DNA of 64,000 bases, taken from NCBI GenBank assembly GCA_963823755.1, contig CAWGMP010000005.1:372001-436000 (forward strand). Reading direction: 5' to 3'. This DNA is from GCA-003244245 sp963823755 (lineage in GTDB: Bacteria > Actinomycetota > Actinomycetes > Mycobacteriales > Pseudonocardiaceae). This document shows positions 16,497-25,054 of the stretch, one piece after another (the stretch's first letter is position 1; each line of letters begins with the position of its first letter). Position numbers and translations under genes: made by a program. The notes under the pieces were generated by a model. It ran no database searches. It was not told the DNA's origin and saw only the letters and a program-made list of their open reading frames with translations.

Positions 16497-17868
16497 GTGG
16501 CTGAACACCGGCTTTCGCTCGCGATCAACGGGCGTGAGCGACTTCTGGAGAGACGGCTGGTGCCCTTCTCCATAGCGGATGGACAGCCGGCTACCGGTAA
16601 GGGACCGGCCCGATTGGGGCCGGTGGCGGTCGTGGGCCTCGGGTACGTCGGGCTGCCGACGGCGTTAGCGCTGCTGGGCAGATCGTCGCAGATCACCGGC
16701 TTCGACGTGAGCGATGATCGGCTGCGCGCCATCGAGTCCGGCAACGTCGACCTGTCCGACCTCGACCGAACGCGGCTGGCAATGGCCAGGGACGATGAGA
16801 GCTTCCGGCTTACCAACGACAGCGCCGCACTGGCCAAGGCCGACGGGGTGATCGTCTGTGTCCCCACTCCGGTGGACGCGCGGCACATTCCGGACCTGTT
16901 TGCCCTGCGCAGCGCCTGCCAGACCATCGTGGCACACGCCCACCCAGGGCAGACGATCATCCTCACCTCGACCAGCTTCGTCGGCACCACGCGGCAACTG
17001 CTCGTCGAGCCCCTGCACCACCGCGGTCTGACCGCCGGTACGGACGTCTACGTCGCCTTCAGCCCGGAGCGCATCGACCCCGGCAATCCCGATCACCTCC
17101 AGCGGGAAACCCCACGGGTGGTAGGCGGGACCACCGGTGAGTGCAGCCAGCAGGCCGCGCGGGTGATCGGGCAGTTGACCGACTCGGTATACCTGGTGAG
17201 CTTCCCCGGAGACCGCTGAGCTGACCAAGCTGTATGAGAACATCTTCCGCGCGGTCACCCTGGCGCTTGCCAACGAGTTCAGCGACGTGTGTGGCACGCT
17301 GGGGCTGGACCCGATCGAGGTCACCCTGGCCGCGGCGACCAAGCCCTACGGCTTCCTCGCCGCGTTCCCCGGGCCCGGTGTGGGCGGGCACTGCATCCCG
17401 TGCGACCCGCACTACCTGCTGTGGCAACTGCGAGAGCATCACCGGCCGACGCCGCTGATCGAGCAGGCTATGCGCTCCATCCACGCGCGTCCGGCCCGGG
17501 TCGTCGAGCGGGCCACCGAGGTCCTCGCCGGCAACGGTCGCTCACCCGCCGGCGCCAAGGTGATCGTGGTCGGCGCCAGCTACAAGCCCGGCGTCAGCGA
17601 CGTGCGGGAATCGCCGGCACTGTTGATCATCGACGGACTCGCGCGAAGCGGCGCGGATGTCAGCTATCACGACCCGCTGGTGCCAGTCGTCCAGACGCCC
17701 GGAGGGCAGTTGATGCGCAGCGTCGCAGCACCCAACGGAGCCGACTGGAACCTGGCGGTCATCCACGTGGTGCACCCCGACACCGATTACAGCTGGGTCC
17801 GGGGCTGCCCATCGGTGCTCGACGCGACCTACCTGTTCGATGGTGCCACGCAGCGCAGCGTGGTGTGA
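16497..17868 (+). pseudogene. UDP-sugar 6-dehydrogenase (WecC/UDP-GlcNAc dehydrogenase-like), frameshifted
   Basis: Two adjacent frames make one enzyme. Part 1 (16497-17219) has the NAD-binding VAVVGLGYVGLPTALAL and VYVAFSPERIDPGN. Part 2, from about 17206 in the +1 frame, starts PETAELTKLYENIFRAVTLALANEF and has the catalytic-Cys motif GPGVGGHCIPCDPHYL, then the C-terminal SYKPGVSDVRESPALLI. The break is at 17201-17207, where CTTCCCC occurs; removing one base there restores ...VSSPETAELTKL. Either a real single-base insertion, a sequencing error in the pyrimidine run, or frameshifting. The enzyme would oxidise a UDP-HexNAc to a uronic acid. GTG 16497 has a GGGGGA ribosome binding site. Confidence 0.85.
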
Positions 17869-17881
17869 GAACCGGACGTCG

Positions 17882-19144
17882 ATGAGCCGCCGACTGCACG
17901 CCGCGCTGGACACCTCGACGCCGGCGGTCATCCTCAAGCTCGACCGCAACGTCATGCACCACGGCGGGCTGGGCGCGATCCGCAGCTTGGGGCGCCTGGG
18001 CGTGCCGGTCTACGGCGTGCACGAGGACCTGCTGGCACCCGCGGCCAGCTCCCGCTACCTGCACGGTCGATGGATCTGGCGGCCTGCCGCCGACGATACC
18101 GAGCGGGTGCGGGCCGGTCTGGTGACGCTCGCCGAGCGGATCGGCCGTCCGGCCGTGCTCATCCCCACCGACGACGCCGGCGCCATCTTCCTCGCCGAGC
18201 ACGGCGCCGACCTGCGGCCCAGCTTCCTGTTCCCCGACCCTCCCCGCGACCTGCCACGCCGGCTCGCGGGCAAATACACGCTGTACGAGCTGTGCCGCCA
18301 GTTGGGTGTGCCGTGCGTGGCGGCCGCCCTACCGGACTCGCTCGCCGGTGCCCGGGACTTCGCAGACCGGGTCGGGTTCCCGCTGGTCGCCAAACTGGCC
18401 ACGCCGTGGCTGTCCAGCAGCGCACGGGGGCTGCGCAGCACTTCGGTCGTCCGCACCCGCGAGGAACTCGCCGGCGCCTGGCGAGCGTGCGCCGACCACG
18501 ACGACGCTGCCTTGATGCTGCAGGAGTACATCCGCGGTGAGGACTACTTCTTCCACGGATACTGCGACCCGATCTCGCGGTGCCGGCCCGCTTTCGTGGG
18601 AATCAAAGAACGGTCATATCCCGCGCATGCCGGGCTGACCAGTCTCGGGCGTTGGGTGGACAACCCGCAGCTGCACACCCAGGCCATCGAGCTCCTTGCC
18701 CGGCTGGGGTTTCGGGGCATCGTCGACCTCGACTACCGCTTCGACCCCCGGGACGGCCAGTACAAACTGCTGGACTTCAACCCGAGGTTGGGTGCGCAGT
18801 TCCGGCTGTTCTCCGACACCGCGGGCGTTGACGTGGTGGTCGCAGCGCATCTGGACCTGACCGGCCGTGCGATCCCACCAGGCTTGCCCCAGCTGGGTCG
18901 CAGCTTCCTGGTGGAGAACTACGACCCGATCGCTGCACTGGCCTACCGGCGCTGCGGTCTGGATTTCCGTTCCTGGGTGAGGTCGATGCGCCGGGCCGAC
19001 GAGCTGGCCTGGTTCGCCCGGGATGATCTCGCACCGTTTGGGCTGATGTGCCTGCGCATGGGGTGGCGGGCGATAACCCGTCCACGGCGCGGCGCACCTC
19101 AACCCGTCACCACGCAGCCAGCCGCACGGAGGCCCCTCACATGA
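17882..19144 (+). CDS. ATP-grasp ligase (carboxylate-amine ligase type)
   Basis: 420 residues from ATG 17882. ATP-grasp layout: N-terminal pre-grasp domain (AVILKLDRNVMHHGGLGAIRSLGRLGVPVYGVH), phosphate loop region GFPLVAKLATPWLSSSARGLRS, adenine-contact LMLQEYIRGEDYFFHGYCD, and metal-binding VDLDYRFDPRDGQYKLLDFNPRLGAQFRL (E/D and N ligands). Such enzymes join a carboxylate to an amine through an acyl-phosphate; D-aspartate ligase and cyanophycin-type relatives are known. In a glycan locus it may attach an amino acid to a sugar or carrier. It overlaps the flavoprotein gene by 4 bases, suggesting the two act together. Confidence 0.78.
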   Translation: MSRRLHAALDTSTPAVILKLDRNVMHHGGLGAIRSLGRLGVPVYGVHEDLLAPAASSRYLHGRWIWRPAADDTERVRAGLVTLAERIGRPAVLIPTDDAGAIFLAEHGADLRPSFLFPDPPRDLPRRLAGKYTLYELCRQLGVPCVAAALPDSLAGARDFADRVGFPLVAKLATPWLSSSARGLRSTSVVRTREELAGAWRACADHDDAALMLQEYIRGEDYFFHGYCDPISRCRPAFVGIKERSYPAHAGLTSLGRWVDNPQLHTQAIELLARLGFRGIVDLDYRFDPRDGQYKLLDFNPRLGAQFRLFSDTAGVDVVVAAHLDLTGRAIPPGLPQLGRSFLVENYDPIAALAYRRCGLDFRSWVRSMRRADELAWFARDDLAPFGLMCLRMGWRAITRPRRGAPQPVTTQPAARRPLT

Positions 19145-20376
19145 ACGACATGAACGACCCGGTCGACGTTGCCATCGTGGGCGCCGGTCCGTATGGCCTG
19201 TCGCTCGGGGCCCACCTGCGCGCCGCCGGGGTCCCCTTCCGCCAGTTCGGACTACCGATGCAGCTGTGGCGCGAGGCGATGCCAGCCGGCATGTACCTCA
19301 AGTCGCAGGGGTTCGCCTCCAACCTGTCCGATCCGGCCGGTAAGCGCACGTTACGCGCCTTCTGCGAATCCACCGGCCGCGACTACGCCGGCTACGGGCT
19401 GCCGGTGGCGCTGGAGACCTTCGTGGCCTATGGCGACTGGTTTCAGCGCGCCGAGGTTCCTCACCTGGAAGAGCGGATGGTCAGCGGTGTAACCCGGGCA
19501 GGTGGGCACTATGAGATCAGTCTGTCCGGCGGGGGCACCGCGCTGGCCGGCAAGGTCGTGGTAGCCACCGGAGTGCAGCACTTCTCTCATGTACCGAGCA
19601 CCCTGGCCGCACTACCTGTGCAGTTATGTACACACACCTGCGCACACGACGATCTCGCAGTGTTCGCCGGCCGCGAGGTCGCGGTCGTGGGGGCCGGCCA
19701 GTCCGCGCTGGAATCGGCGGCGCTGCTGCATGAGGCCGGGGCCGACGTCACAGTGCTCGCCCGCGCACCCGGGCTGGTGTGGAATGGAGCTCCCCTGCCC
19801 GACCAGCGATCGATCCGACAGCGGCTCCGGGAGCCCGAGGCAGGGTTGGGCTCGGGCTGGTCCACCTGGTTCTACTCCACCCAACCCGACCTGTTCCGCC
19901 GGCTGCCGGCCGCCCAGCGGGTCCGGACCGCACGGACCGCCCTTGGACCGGCTGGCGCCTGCTGGCTGCGCCCACGGGTGGAAGGCAAGATCCGCACGCT
20001 GGTCGGGCACTCGGTGCGGTGGGCCGAACCGGAAGGATCCGGCGTGCGGCTCGGGCTGCGGGTCGACAGTGGTGGGACCAGGGAGATCACCGTCGAGCAC
20101 GTGCTGGCCGCCACCGGCTACCGCCCCGACCTGGACCGGTTGTCCTTTCTCGATGAACACCTGCGGTCGGCGGTGCGGACCCTGGCGGGCAGTCCCGACG
20201 TCGGCGCGGATTTCCAGTGCTCGGTGCCGGACCTGTACTTCGTCGGCCCTGCCGTGGCGCCGACCTTCGGACCGGTCATGCGGTTCGTTTACGGCGCCGA
20301 TTACGCAGCGCGCGCGCTGACCCGCGCACTCACTGCCACCCCCGCGCCACGGACCACCGTGGGAGCCTGGCGGTGA
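19141..20376 (+). CDS. FAD/NAD(P)-binding oxidoreductase
   Basis: 411 residues from ATG 19141, overlapping the ATP-grasp stop (ATGA). Two Rossmann motifs: FAD site VDVAIVGAGPYGLSLGAHLRAAG near the N-terminus and NAD(P) site VAVVGAGQSALESAALLHEAG near residue 180, then the ATGYRPDL motif near 330. This is the layout of flavin-dependent N-hydroxylating or Baeyer-Villiger-type monooxygenases and related reductases; the FATGY-like motif supports that group. Together with the ATP-grasp ligase it may modify an amino-acyl or amino-sugar group of the polymer. Substrate is not predictable. Confidence 0.75.
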   Translation: MNDMNDPVDVAIVGAGPYGLSLGAHLRAAGVPFRQFGLPMQLWREAMPAGMYLKSQGFASNLSDPAGKRTLRAFCESTGRDYAGYGLPVALETFVAYGDWFQRAEVPHLEERMVSGVTRAGGHYEISLSGGGTALAGKVVVATGVQHFSHVPSTLAALPVQLCTHTCAHDDLAVFAGREVAVVGAGQSALESAALLHEAGADVTVLARAPGLVWNGAPLPDQRSIRQRLREPEAGLGSGWSTWFYSTQPDLFRRLPAAQRVRTARTALGPAGACWLRPRVEGKIRTLVGHSVRWAEPEGSGVRLGLRVDSGGTREITVEHVLAATGYRPDLDRLSFLDEHLRSAVRTLAGSPDVGADFQCSVPDLYFVGPAVAPTFGPVMRFVYGADYAARALTRALTATPAPRTTVGAWR

Positions 20377-21818
20377 CCACCTCGCTCACCGCGCCAGGGC
20401 TCACAACTCCAGAACAAAGCAGCACGGTGGCCGTCCTCCCGATGGTGCTTCCGATGGCGGACGTCGCCGGCCTCGCCACGGCCGGCCTGCTGGCCGTGGC
20501 GTCAGGGTGGGCAGTATCGGGGTGGGCGGTGGCGACGTACGCCTGCGCGGTGCTGGTGGCGCTGGTGGCCGACGGGCAGCACCGGCTACGGATCTGCCGG
20601 CGGGTGTCCGACCAGCTGCCGCGGACCGTGGCGGCGGCGGCGATGCCGCTGCTCGCTGTGCTGCCGTGGGTGGGACCCGACGGGCTGGCACTGGGACTGC
20701 TCTCCGCCGCGTGGCTGGTCGCCGTCCGCGCCGGGGCGTGCACGGCACTGAAGGCCGCGCACCGGCGTGGTCGGCTGCTCGAACCAGCGCTGGTCGTCGG
20801 CACCGGCGCTACCGCGGTTCGGATCATGCACATGCTCCGCAATCACCCGGAACTCGGGTTGGCGCCCAGGGGATTCCTCGACAACCGGCCACCGCGGGAT
20901 CAGCTCTGGCTGCCGCTGCTCGGCGAGCTCACAGACCTGGCCGCGGTGGTCACGCGGCACGGCATCCAGCGCGTCATCGTGTGCTTCCCGGATGCCCGGG
21001 ACGAGGACTTGGTACCGCTGTTGCGGGCCTGCCGGCCAGGTCCGGTGGACATCTGCGTGGTGCCGCGGATGTACGAGCTCGGCGCGGCGCTGCCCCGCGG
21101 TTACCTCGACGAGCTGTGCGACATACCGCTGGTCCCGCTTCGCCGTCTCGGACACGGCCGGCTCGGTGCCGGCGCCAAGGCCGTCTTCGACTTCGCGGGT
21201 GCAATGGTGCTGCTGGTCGCCGTCACGCCGGTGCTGCTCGGACTCGCGGCCGCGGTCCGGCTCGAGGGTGGCGGACCGGTGTTGTTTCGCCAGACCCGCG
21301 TCACCCGGGCCGGCGAGACGATGGAGCTGCTCAAACTGCGCTCCATGATCGACCACGCTGACTCGGACACCCGCTGGGCGGTGCTGCCTGAGCACACCAC
21401 CCGCCTCGGCCGGTGGCTGCGTACCTCGCACCTCGATGAGCTGCCCCAACTCGTCAACGTGCTGCGCGGGGAGATGTCCCTGGTGGGACCCCGTCCTGAG
21501 CGACCGCACTTCGCGGCGCGCTTCGGGCGCCGGATCCCGCGGTATGGCGACCGGCACCGGATGCGGACCGGACTGACCGGATGGGCTCAGGTGCATGGAC
21601 TGCACGGAGACACATCCCTCGCCGACCGGATCCGCTTCGACAACTTCTACATCGAGCACTGGTCACCATGGATGGACATGGTGATCTTGACCCGCACCCT
21701 GTGCACCGTGTCGTCAGGAGGAAGCAATGAAAGTTCTCCACGTGATCACCGGGCTGGGTGTGGGGGGAGCGGAACTGCAGCTGCGGTCAGTGCTCCAACA
21801 CACCCGGCACCACTGTGA
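20373..21818 (+). CDS. Polyprenyl glycosylphosphotransferase (WbaP/EpsL-type)
   Basis: 481 residues from GTG 20373, overlapping the flavoprotein stop. Several N-terminal membrane helices (about 30-125), a nucleotide-binding CoA_binding_3-like domain (LEPALVVGTGATAVRIMHMLRNHPELGLAPRGFLD) and the C-terminal Bac_transf domain (AKAVFDFAGAMVLLVAVTP, LLKLRSM, TSHLDELPQLVNVLRGEMSLVGPRPERP, GLTGWAQVHG). It transfers a sugar-1-phosphate from UDP-sugar to undecaprenyl phosphate, starting the repeat unit. The frame continues 92 bases into the next gene after the conserved DMVILTRTL end, giving an unusual extra tail of about 36 residues. Confidence 0.9.
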   Translation: MTTSLTAPGLTTPEQSSTVAVLPMVLPMADVAGLATAGLLAVASGWAVSGWAVATYACAVLVALVADGQHRLRICRRVSDQLPRTVAAAAMPLLAVLPWVGPDGLALGLLSAAWLVAVRAGACTALKAAHRRGRLLEPALVVGTGATAVRIMHMLRNHPELGLAPRGFLDNRPPRDQLWLPLLGELTDLAAVVTRHGIQRVIVCFPDARDEDLVPLLRACRPGPVDICVVPRMYELGAALPRGYLDELCDIPLVPLRRLGHGRLGAGAKAVFDFAGAMVLLVAVTPVLLGLAAAVRLEGGGPVLFRQTRVTRAGETMELLKLRSMIDHADSDTRWAVLPEHTTRLGRWLRTSHLDELPQLVNVLRGEMSLVGPRPERPHFAARFGRRIPRYGDRHRMRTGLTGWAQVHGLHGDTSLADRIRFDNFYIEHWSPWMDMVILTRTLCTVSSGGSNESSPRDHRAGCGGSGTAAAVSAPTHPAPL

Positions 21819-22869
21819 CGTCGTGACGCTCTACAACCCCGGCCCGGTCGCGGAGATGATCTCCGAGGACGGCGTGCGGGTGCGCGATCTGGGGATGACC
21901 CGCAACACCGAGCTGCCCGCACTACCGCGGTTGACTCGTCTGATCCGCGCCGGTGGTTACGACGTCGTGCACACACACCTGTACCGCTCCTGCATCTACG
22001 GCCGGCCGGCGGCCCGCCTGGCCGGCACACCGGTGGTCGTCACCACCGAGCACTCCATCGGCGAGACACACCTGGAGCGCCGGCGGATGACCCTGGGGGT
22101 GCGCGCCCTCTACCTGGGCACGGACCTGTGCTCGGATGCCACCATCGCGGTGTCCGAGACCGTGGCCCAACGGCTGACGAAATGGGGCGTCGCCGCCCGC
22201 AAGATCGAGATCATTCCCAACGGTCTGGACTTCGCCAGGGTCGCTTTCGACGCCGCCGCCCGGGACCGGATCCGCGACGAGTTCACCCTCCCCCGCGACG
22301 CCTACGTCATCGGTGTGCTGGGTCGGCTCGACCCGATCAAGCGCTTCGACCTGGTGATCAGGGCCGCCGCGCCGCTGCTCGATGATCAGCACCGGCTGTT
22401 GATCGTGGGCGACGGCCGGATCCGACCCGACCTGGAGATCGAAGCAGCCCGCCAGGGCGTCACGGAGCTCGTGACCTTCGCCGGTGAGCGCCACGACGTG
22501 GCCGCCATGCTGTCGGCTCTGGACCTGTTCATCGCGTCCTCGGAGCAGGAGACCTTCGGGCTGTCGGTGCTGGAGGCGCTGGCCAACGGCATACCCGCGC
22601 TCTACACGACCTGCCCGGCGCTGGAGGGCATCGAGACCGCGCGGGCCCGCCAGGTACCCGGCGAGGTCGAGGGACTGCGCCGCGAGATCGCCGCCGAATC
22701 GACCGCCGGGCGCCGCCCCCGCGAGGGCGTGCCCGCCATCCGCGAGCAGTACGGCATCCAAGCGGTGACCCGCCGGATCGATGACCTCTACGACCGGCTG
22801 ATGTCCCGGAAACACCCGGACCGCCGGGGCGGCCGAGTGCTGCCGAACCCCGTAGGAGGCAACCGATGA
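21727..22869 (+). CDS. GT4-family glycosyltransferase
   Basis: 380 residues. N-terminus MKVLHVITGLGVGGAELQLRSVLQ carries the Gly-rich acceptor loop; VVTTEHSIGETHLERRRM and IIPNGLDFARVAFD mark the mid-domain; the donor domain has VIGVLGRLDPIKRFDLVIRA and FIASSEQETFGLSVLEALANGIPAL with the E-x7-E motif. This pattern is common in capsule and EPS loci. A strong ribosome binding site (AGGAGGAA) precedes ATG 21727, which supports this start although it lies inside the preceding gene's reading frame. The C-terminal 60 residues (GRRPREGVPAIREQYG, then a basic tail) are less conserved. Confidence 0.9.
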   Translation: MKVLHVITGLGVGGAELQLRSVLQHTRHHCDVVTLYNPGPVAEMISEDGVRVRDLGMTRNTELPALPRLTRLIRAGGYDVVHTHLYRSCIYGRPAARLAGTPVVVTTEHSIGETHLERRRMTLGVRALYLGTDLCSDATIAVSETVAQRLTKWGVAARKIEIIPNGLDFARVAFDAAARDRIRDEFTLPRDAYVIGVLGRLDPIKRFDLVIRAAAPLLDDQHRLLIVGDGRIRPDLEIEAARQGVTELVTFAGERHDVAAMLSALDLFIASSEQETFGLSVLEALANGIPALYTTCPALEGIETARARQVPGEVEGLRREIAAESTAGRRPREGVPAIREQYGIQAVTRRIDDLYDRLMSRKHPDRRGGRVLPNPVGGNR

Positions 22870-23852
22870 AAGCGCTGATCACCGGCGGAGCCGGCTTCAT
22901 CGGCTCCCACCTGGCAGAACACCTGTTGGCCACGGGGCACCAGGTCGTCGTGCTCGACGACCTGGCCACCGGCTCGCTGGACAACCTGTCCCCGATCAGC
23001 GACCACCCCGGGCTGCGTTACGTATCGGGCTCGGTGCTGGACGGGACGCTGGTCGACACGCTCGCCGGCGAGGTGGATACGATCTTCCACCTCGCCGCGG
23101 CCGTCGGGTCGTTCGTCATCCGCGATCGCACATTGCAGAGCCTGCGCACCAATATTCACGGGACGGAGAACGTCCTGTCCGCGGCCCACCGCCACGGCGC
23201 CCGGGTCCTGATCGCCTCCAGCAGCGAGGTGTACGGGAAGAACACCAAGATCGGTCTTCGCGAGGACGACGACCGGGTGGTCGGCTCGCCGCTGCTGCAT
23301 CGCTGGTCGTATTCCGAGGCCAAAGCGGTGGATGAGAGCCTCACCCACGCCTACGTCACCGAGCTCGGGCTGCGGGCGGTGATCGTCCGGCTGTTCAACA
23401 CGGTGGGGCCCCGGCAGACCGGGCGCTACGGCATGGTCATTCCCCGGTTCGTGGGCCAAGCCCTCGCCGGCCAGTCGTTGACGATCTTCGGGACGGGCAC
23501 CCAAGTGCGCTGTTTCTGCCACGTGCACGACGTGGTACCCGCGTTGCCTGCGCTCGTGGAGCACCCGGGGGCTCACGGCATCGCCGTGAATGTCGGCAGT
23601 GCTGAGCAGGTATCCATCGCCGGTCTGGCCCAGCGGGTACTGGCGTTGACCGGCTCGGCCAGCGACGTCGTCCACCTGTCGTACGAGGAGGGCATCGGCG
23701 TGGGATACGAGGACCTGCAAAGGCGCGTCCCGGACTGCACCAGGGCACGGGAACTGATCGGTTTCCGGCCCCGCCGGACCCTGGACGACATCCTCCGCTC
23801 AGTGATCGCTGAGCAGCGACGGCCAGGCCTGGCGCCGGCAGCGGTGCTCTGA
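22866..23852 (+). CDS. NAD-dependent sugar epimerase/dehydratase (extended SDR)
   Basis: 328 residues. NAD motif ALITGGAGFIGSHLAEHLL at the N-terminus, active site SSSEVYGKN followed by HRWSYSEAKAVDE (Tyr and Lys of YxxxK), and substrate loop LFNTVGPRQTGRYGMVIPRFV. Members of this group epimerise or decarboxylate UDP-sugars (UDP-glucose 4-epimerase, UDP-glucuronate decarboxylase). The RLFNTVGPRQ motif is frequent in decarboxylase/epimerases acting on uronic acids, which would fit the dehydrogenase in the same arm, but the exact reaction is open. ATG 22866 has GGAGG upstream and overlaps the previous stop. Confidence 0.87.
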   Translation: MKALITGGAGFIGSHLAEHLLATGHQVVVLDDLATGSLDNLSPISDHPGLRYVSGSVLDGTLVDTLAGEVDTIFHLAAAVGSFVIRDRTLQSLRTNIHGTENVLSAAHRHGARVLIASSSEVYGKNTKIGLREDDDRVVGSPLLHRWSYSEAKAVDESLTHAYVTELGLRAVIVRLFNTVGPRQTGRYGMVIPRFVGQALAGQSLTIFGTGTQVRCFCHVHDVVPALPALVEHPGAHGIAVNVGSAEQVSIAGLAQRVLALTGSASDVVHLSYEEGIGVGYEDLQRRVPDCTRARELIGFRPRRTLDDILRSVIAEQRRPGLAPAAVL

Positions 23853-25054
23853 TGATCAATACCAGTACCGTCGGCCGCCGTCCACTCGGGGCCACGGACG
23901 GAGCGGCCCCGAGTGGAGGTGGGCACATCACTGAGCGACAGTCGAACAGGTGGAGCACGCTGGGCGGGTCGAGCTTTCTCATCCTGCTGTTCCTGGGCGC
24001 GTTGGCGTTGCTGGTCACCGTGCCACAGATGATGGGACCGGGCGACAAACCAGGCACCCTCGTGGTGGGATCGCTGCCATTCTGGAACCTCACCGAAGGC
24101 CCGAATGTCGTGGCGGCCAACCGGGCCAGCTTCAACGAGGCCTCCCCCTGGATCTACGGGATCGCGCGCGACGGGCGAATCGTTGCTCAGGTGCCCGAGC
24201 GGGCCGCGGAAACCGCCGCTGGCATGGCGCAGCTGCGCAGGTCAGGAGTGCCGCTGGTGCCGACGATCGCGAACGTGACCAACGGGCGGTGGGCCTACGA
24301 GCCGGTCGCGAACATGCTGCACGACCCTGCCGCGATGACCCGGCACATCAACGACGTCGTCGCGTTGGTGCAGCGGGAGAACTACGCCGGGATCGATATC
24401 GACTACGAGGATCTGCGGGCCACCGATCGGGAGGCGTTCACCACCTTCACGACCCGCCTCGGCGAGGCGCTGCACGACAAGAACAGGATCCTCTCGGTTG
24501 CCCTTTTCGCCAAGACCACCGACGCCGGCGACGACCAGCGAAACGTCGCACAGGATTACGCGGCACTCGGCGAGGCGGCCGACGAAGTCCGGCTGATGGC
24601 CTACGACTACCACTGGGCAGCGTCCATGCCAGGACCGGTGGCGCCGATCACCTGGGTCCGCGACGTGCTGGCCTACGCCAAGACCCAGATCCCCCCGGGC
24701 AAGATCGTACTCGGGGTGCCGGTCGCCGGCTTCGACTGGGTGGACGGCCAGGGCGAACCGGTGAGCTGGCTGCAATGCTTCGGCCGCAGCCGCGCCTACC
24801 ACGCCACCTTGCAGTACGACCGGCTCAGCCAGTCACCGTCGTTCAGATACACCGATGCCCAAGGTCGGGCCCACGAGGTCTGGTTCGAGAACGCCGAGAG
24901 CACCACGGCCAAGCTCGAAGTCGCCAAGACCGCCGGGATCCGTGGGGTCTACCTGTGGATGATCGGCGGGGAGGATGACCGGACCTGGGCCGCCCTGCAC
25001 ACCATCTTGCCGGTGGGCGCCCCATCTCCCGGCGGTGAAAGGGCATCCCGCTGA
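23852..25054 (+). CDS. Membrane-anchored GH18 glycoside hydrolase
   Basis: 400 residues. A short cytosolic N-terminus, one membrane helix at about 40-60 (SFLILLFLGALALLVTVP), then an extracellular GH18 domain. The catalytic DxxDxDxE-type motif is YAGIDIDYEDL with Glu186 as acid; MAYDYHW is the substrate-assisted Tyr motif and YLWMIGGEDD closes the barrel. Closest in style to the YaaH/YdhD cell-wall branch of GH18, which cuts GlcNAc-containing polymers. It overlaps both the epimerase before it and the GT2 synthase after it by a single base, so synthesis and trimming of one polymer is a reasonable reading. Confidence 0.87.
   Translation: MINTSTVGRRPLGATDGAAPSGGGHITERQSNRWSTLGGSSFLILLFLGALALLVTVPQMMGPGDKPGTLVVGSLPFWNLTEGPNVVAANRASFNEASPWIYGIARDGRIVAQVPERAAETAAGMAQLRRSGVPLVPTIANVTNGRWAYEPVANMLHDPAAMTRHINDVVALVQRENYAGIDIDYEDLRATDREAFTTFTTRLGEALHDKNRILSVALFAKTTDAGDDQRNVAQDYAALGEAADEVRLMAYDYHWAASMPGPVAPITWVRDVLAYAKTQIPPGKIVLGVPVAGFDWVDGQGEPVSWLQCFGRSRAYHATLQYDRLSQSPSFRYTDAQGRAHEVWFENAESTTAKLEVAKTAGIRGVYLWMIGGEDDRTWAALHTILPVGAPSPGGERASR

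Noticed and set aside
17234..17885. Separate complete genes in the second half of the dehydrogenase region.
   Set aside because: The sequence there is clearly the C-terminal half of the same dehydrogenase; other overlapping frames lack any motif.
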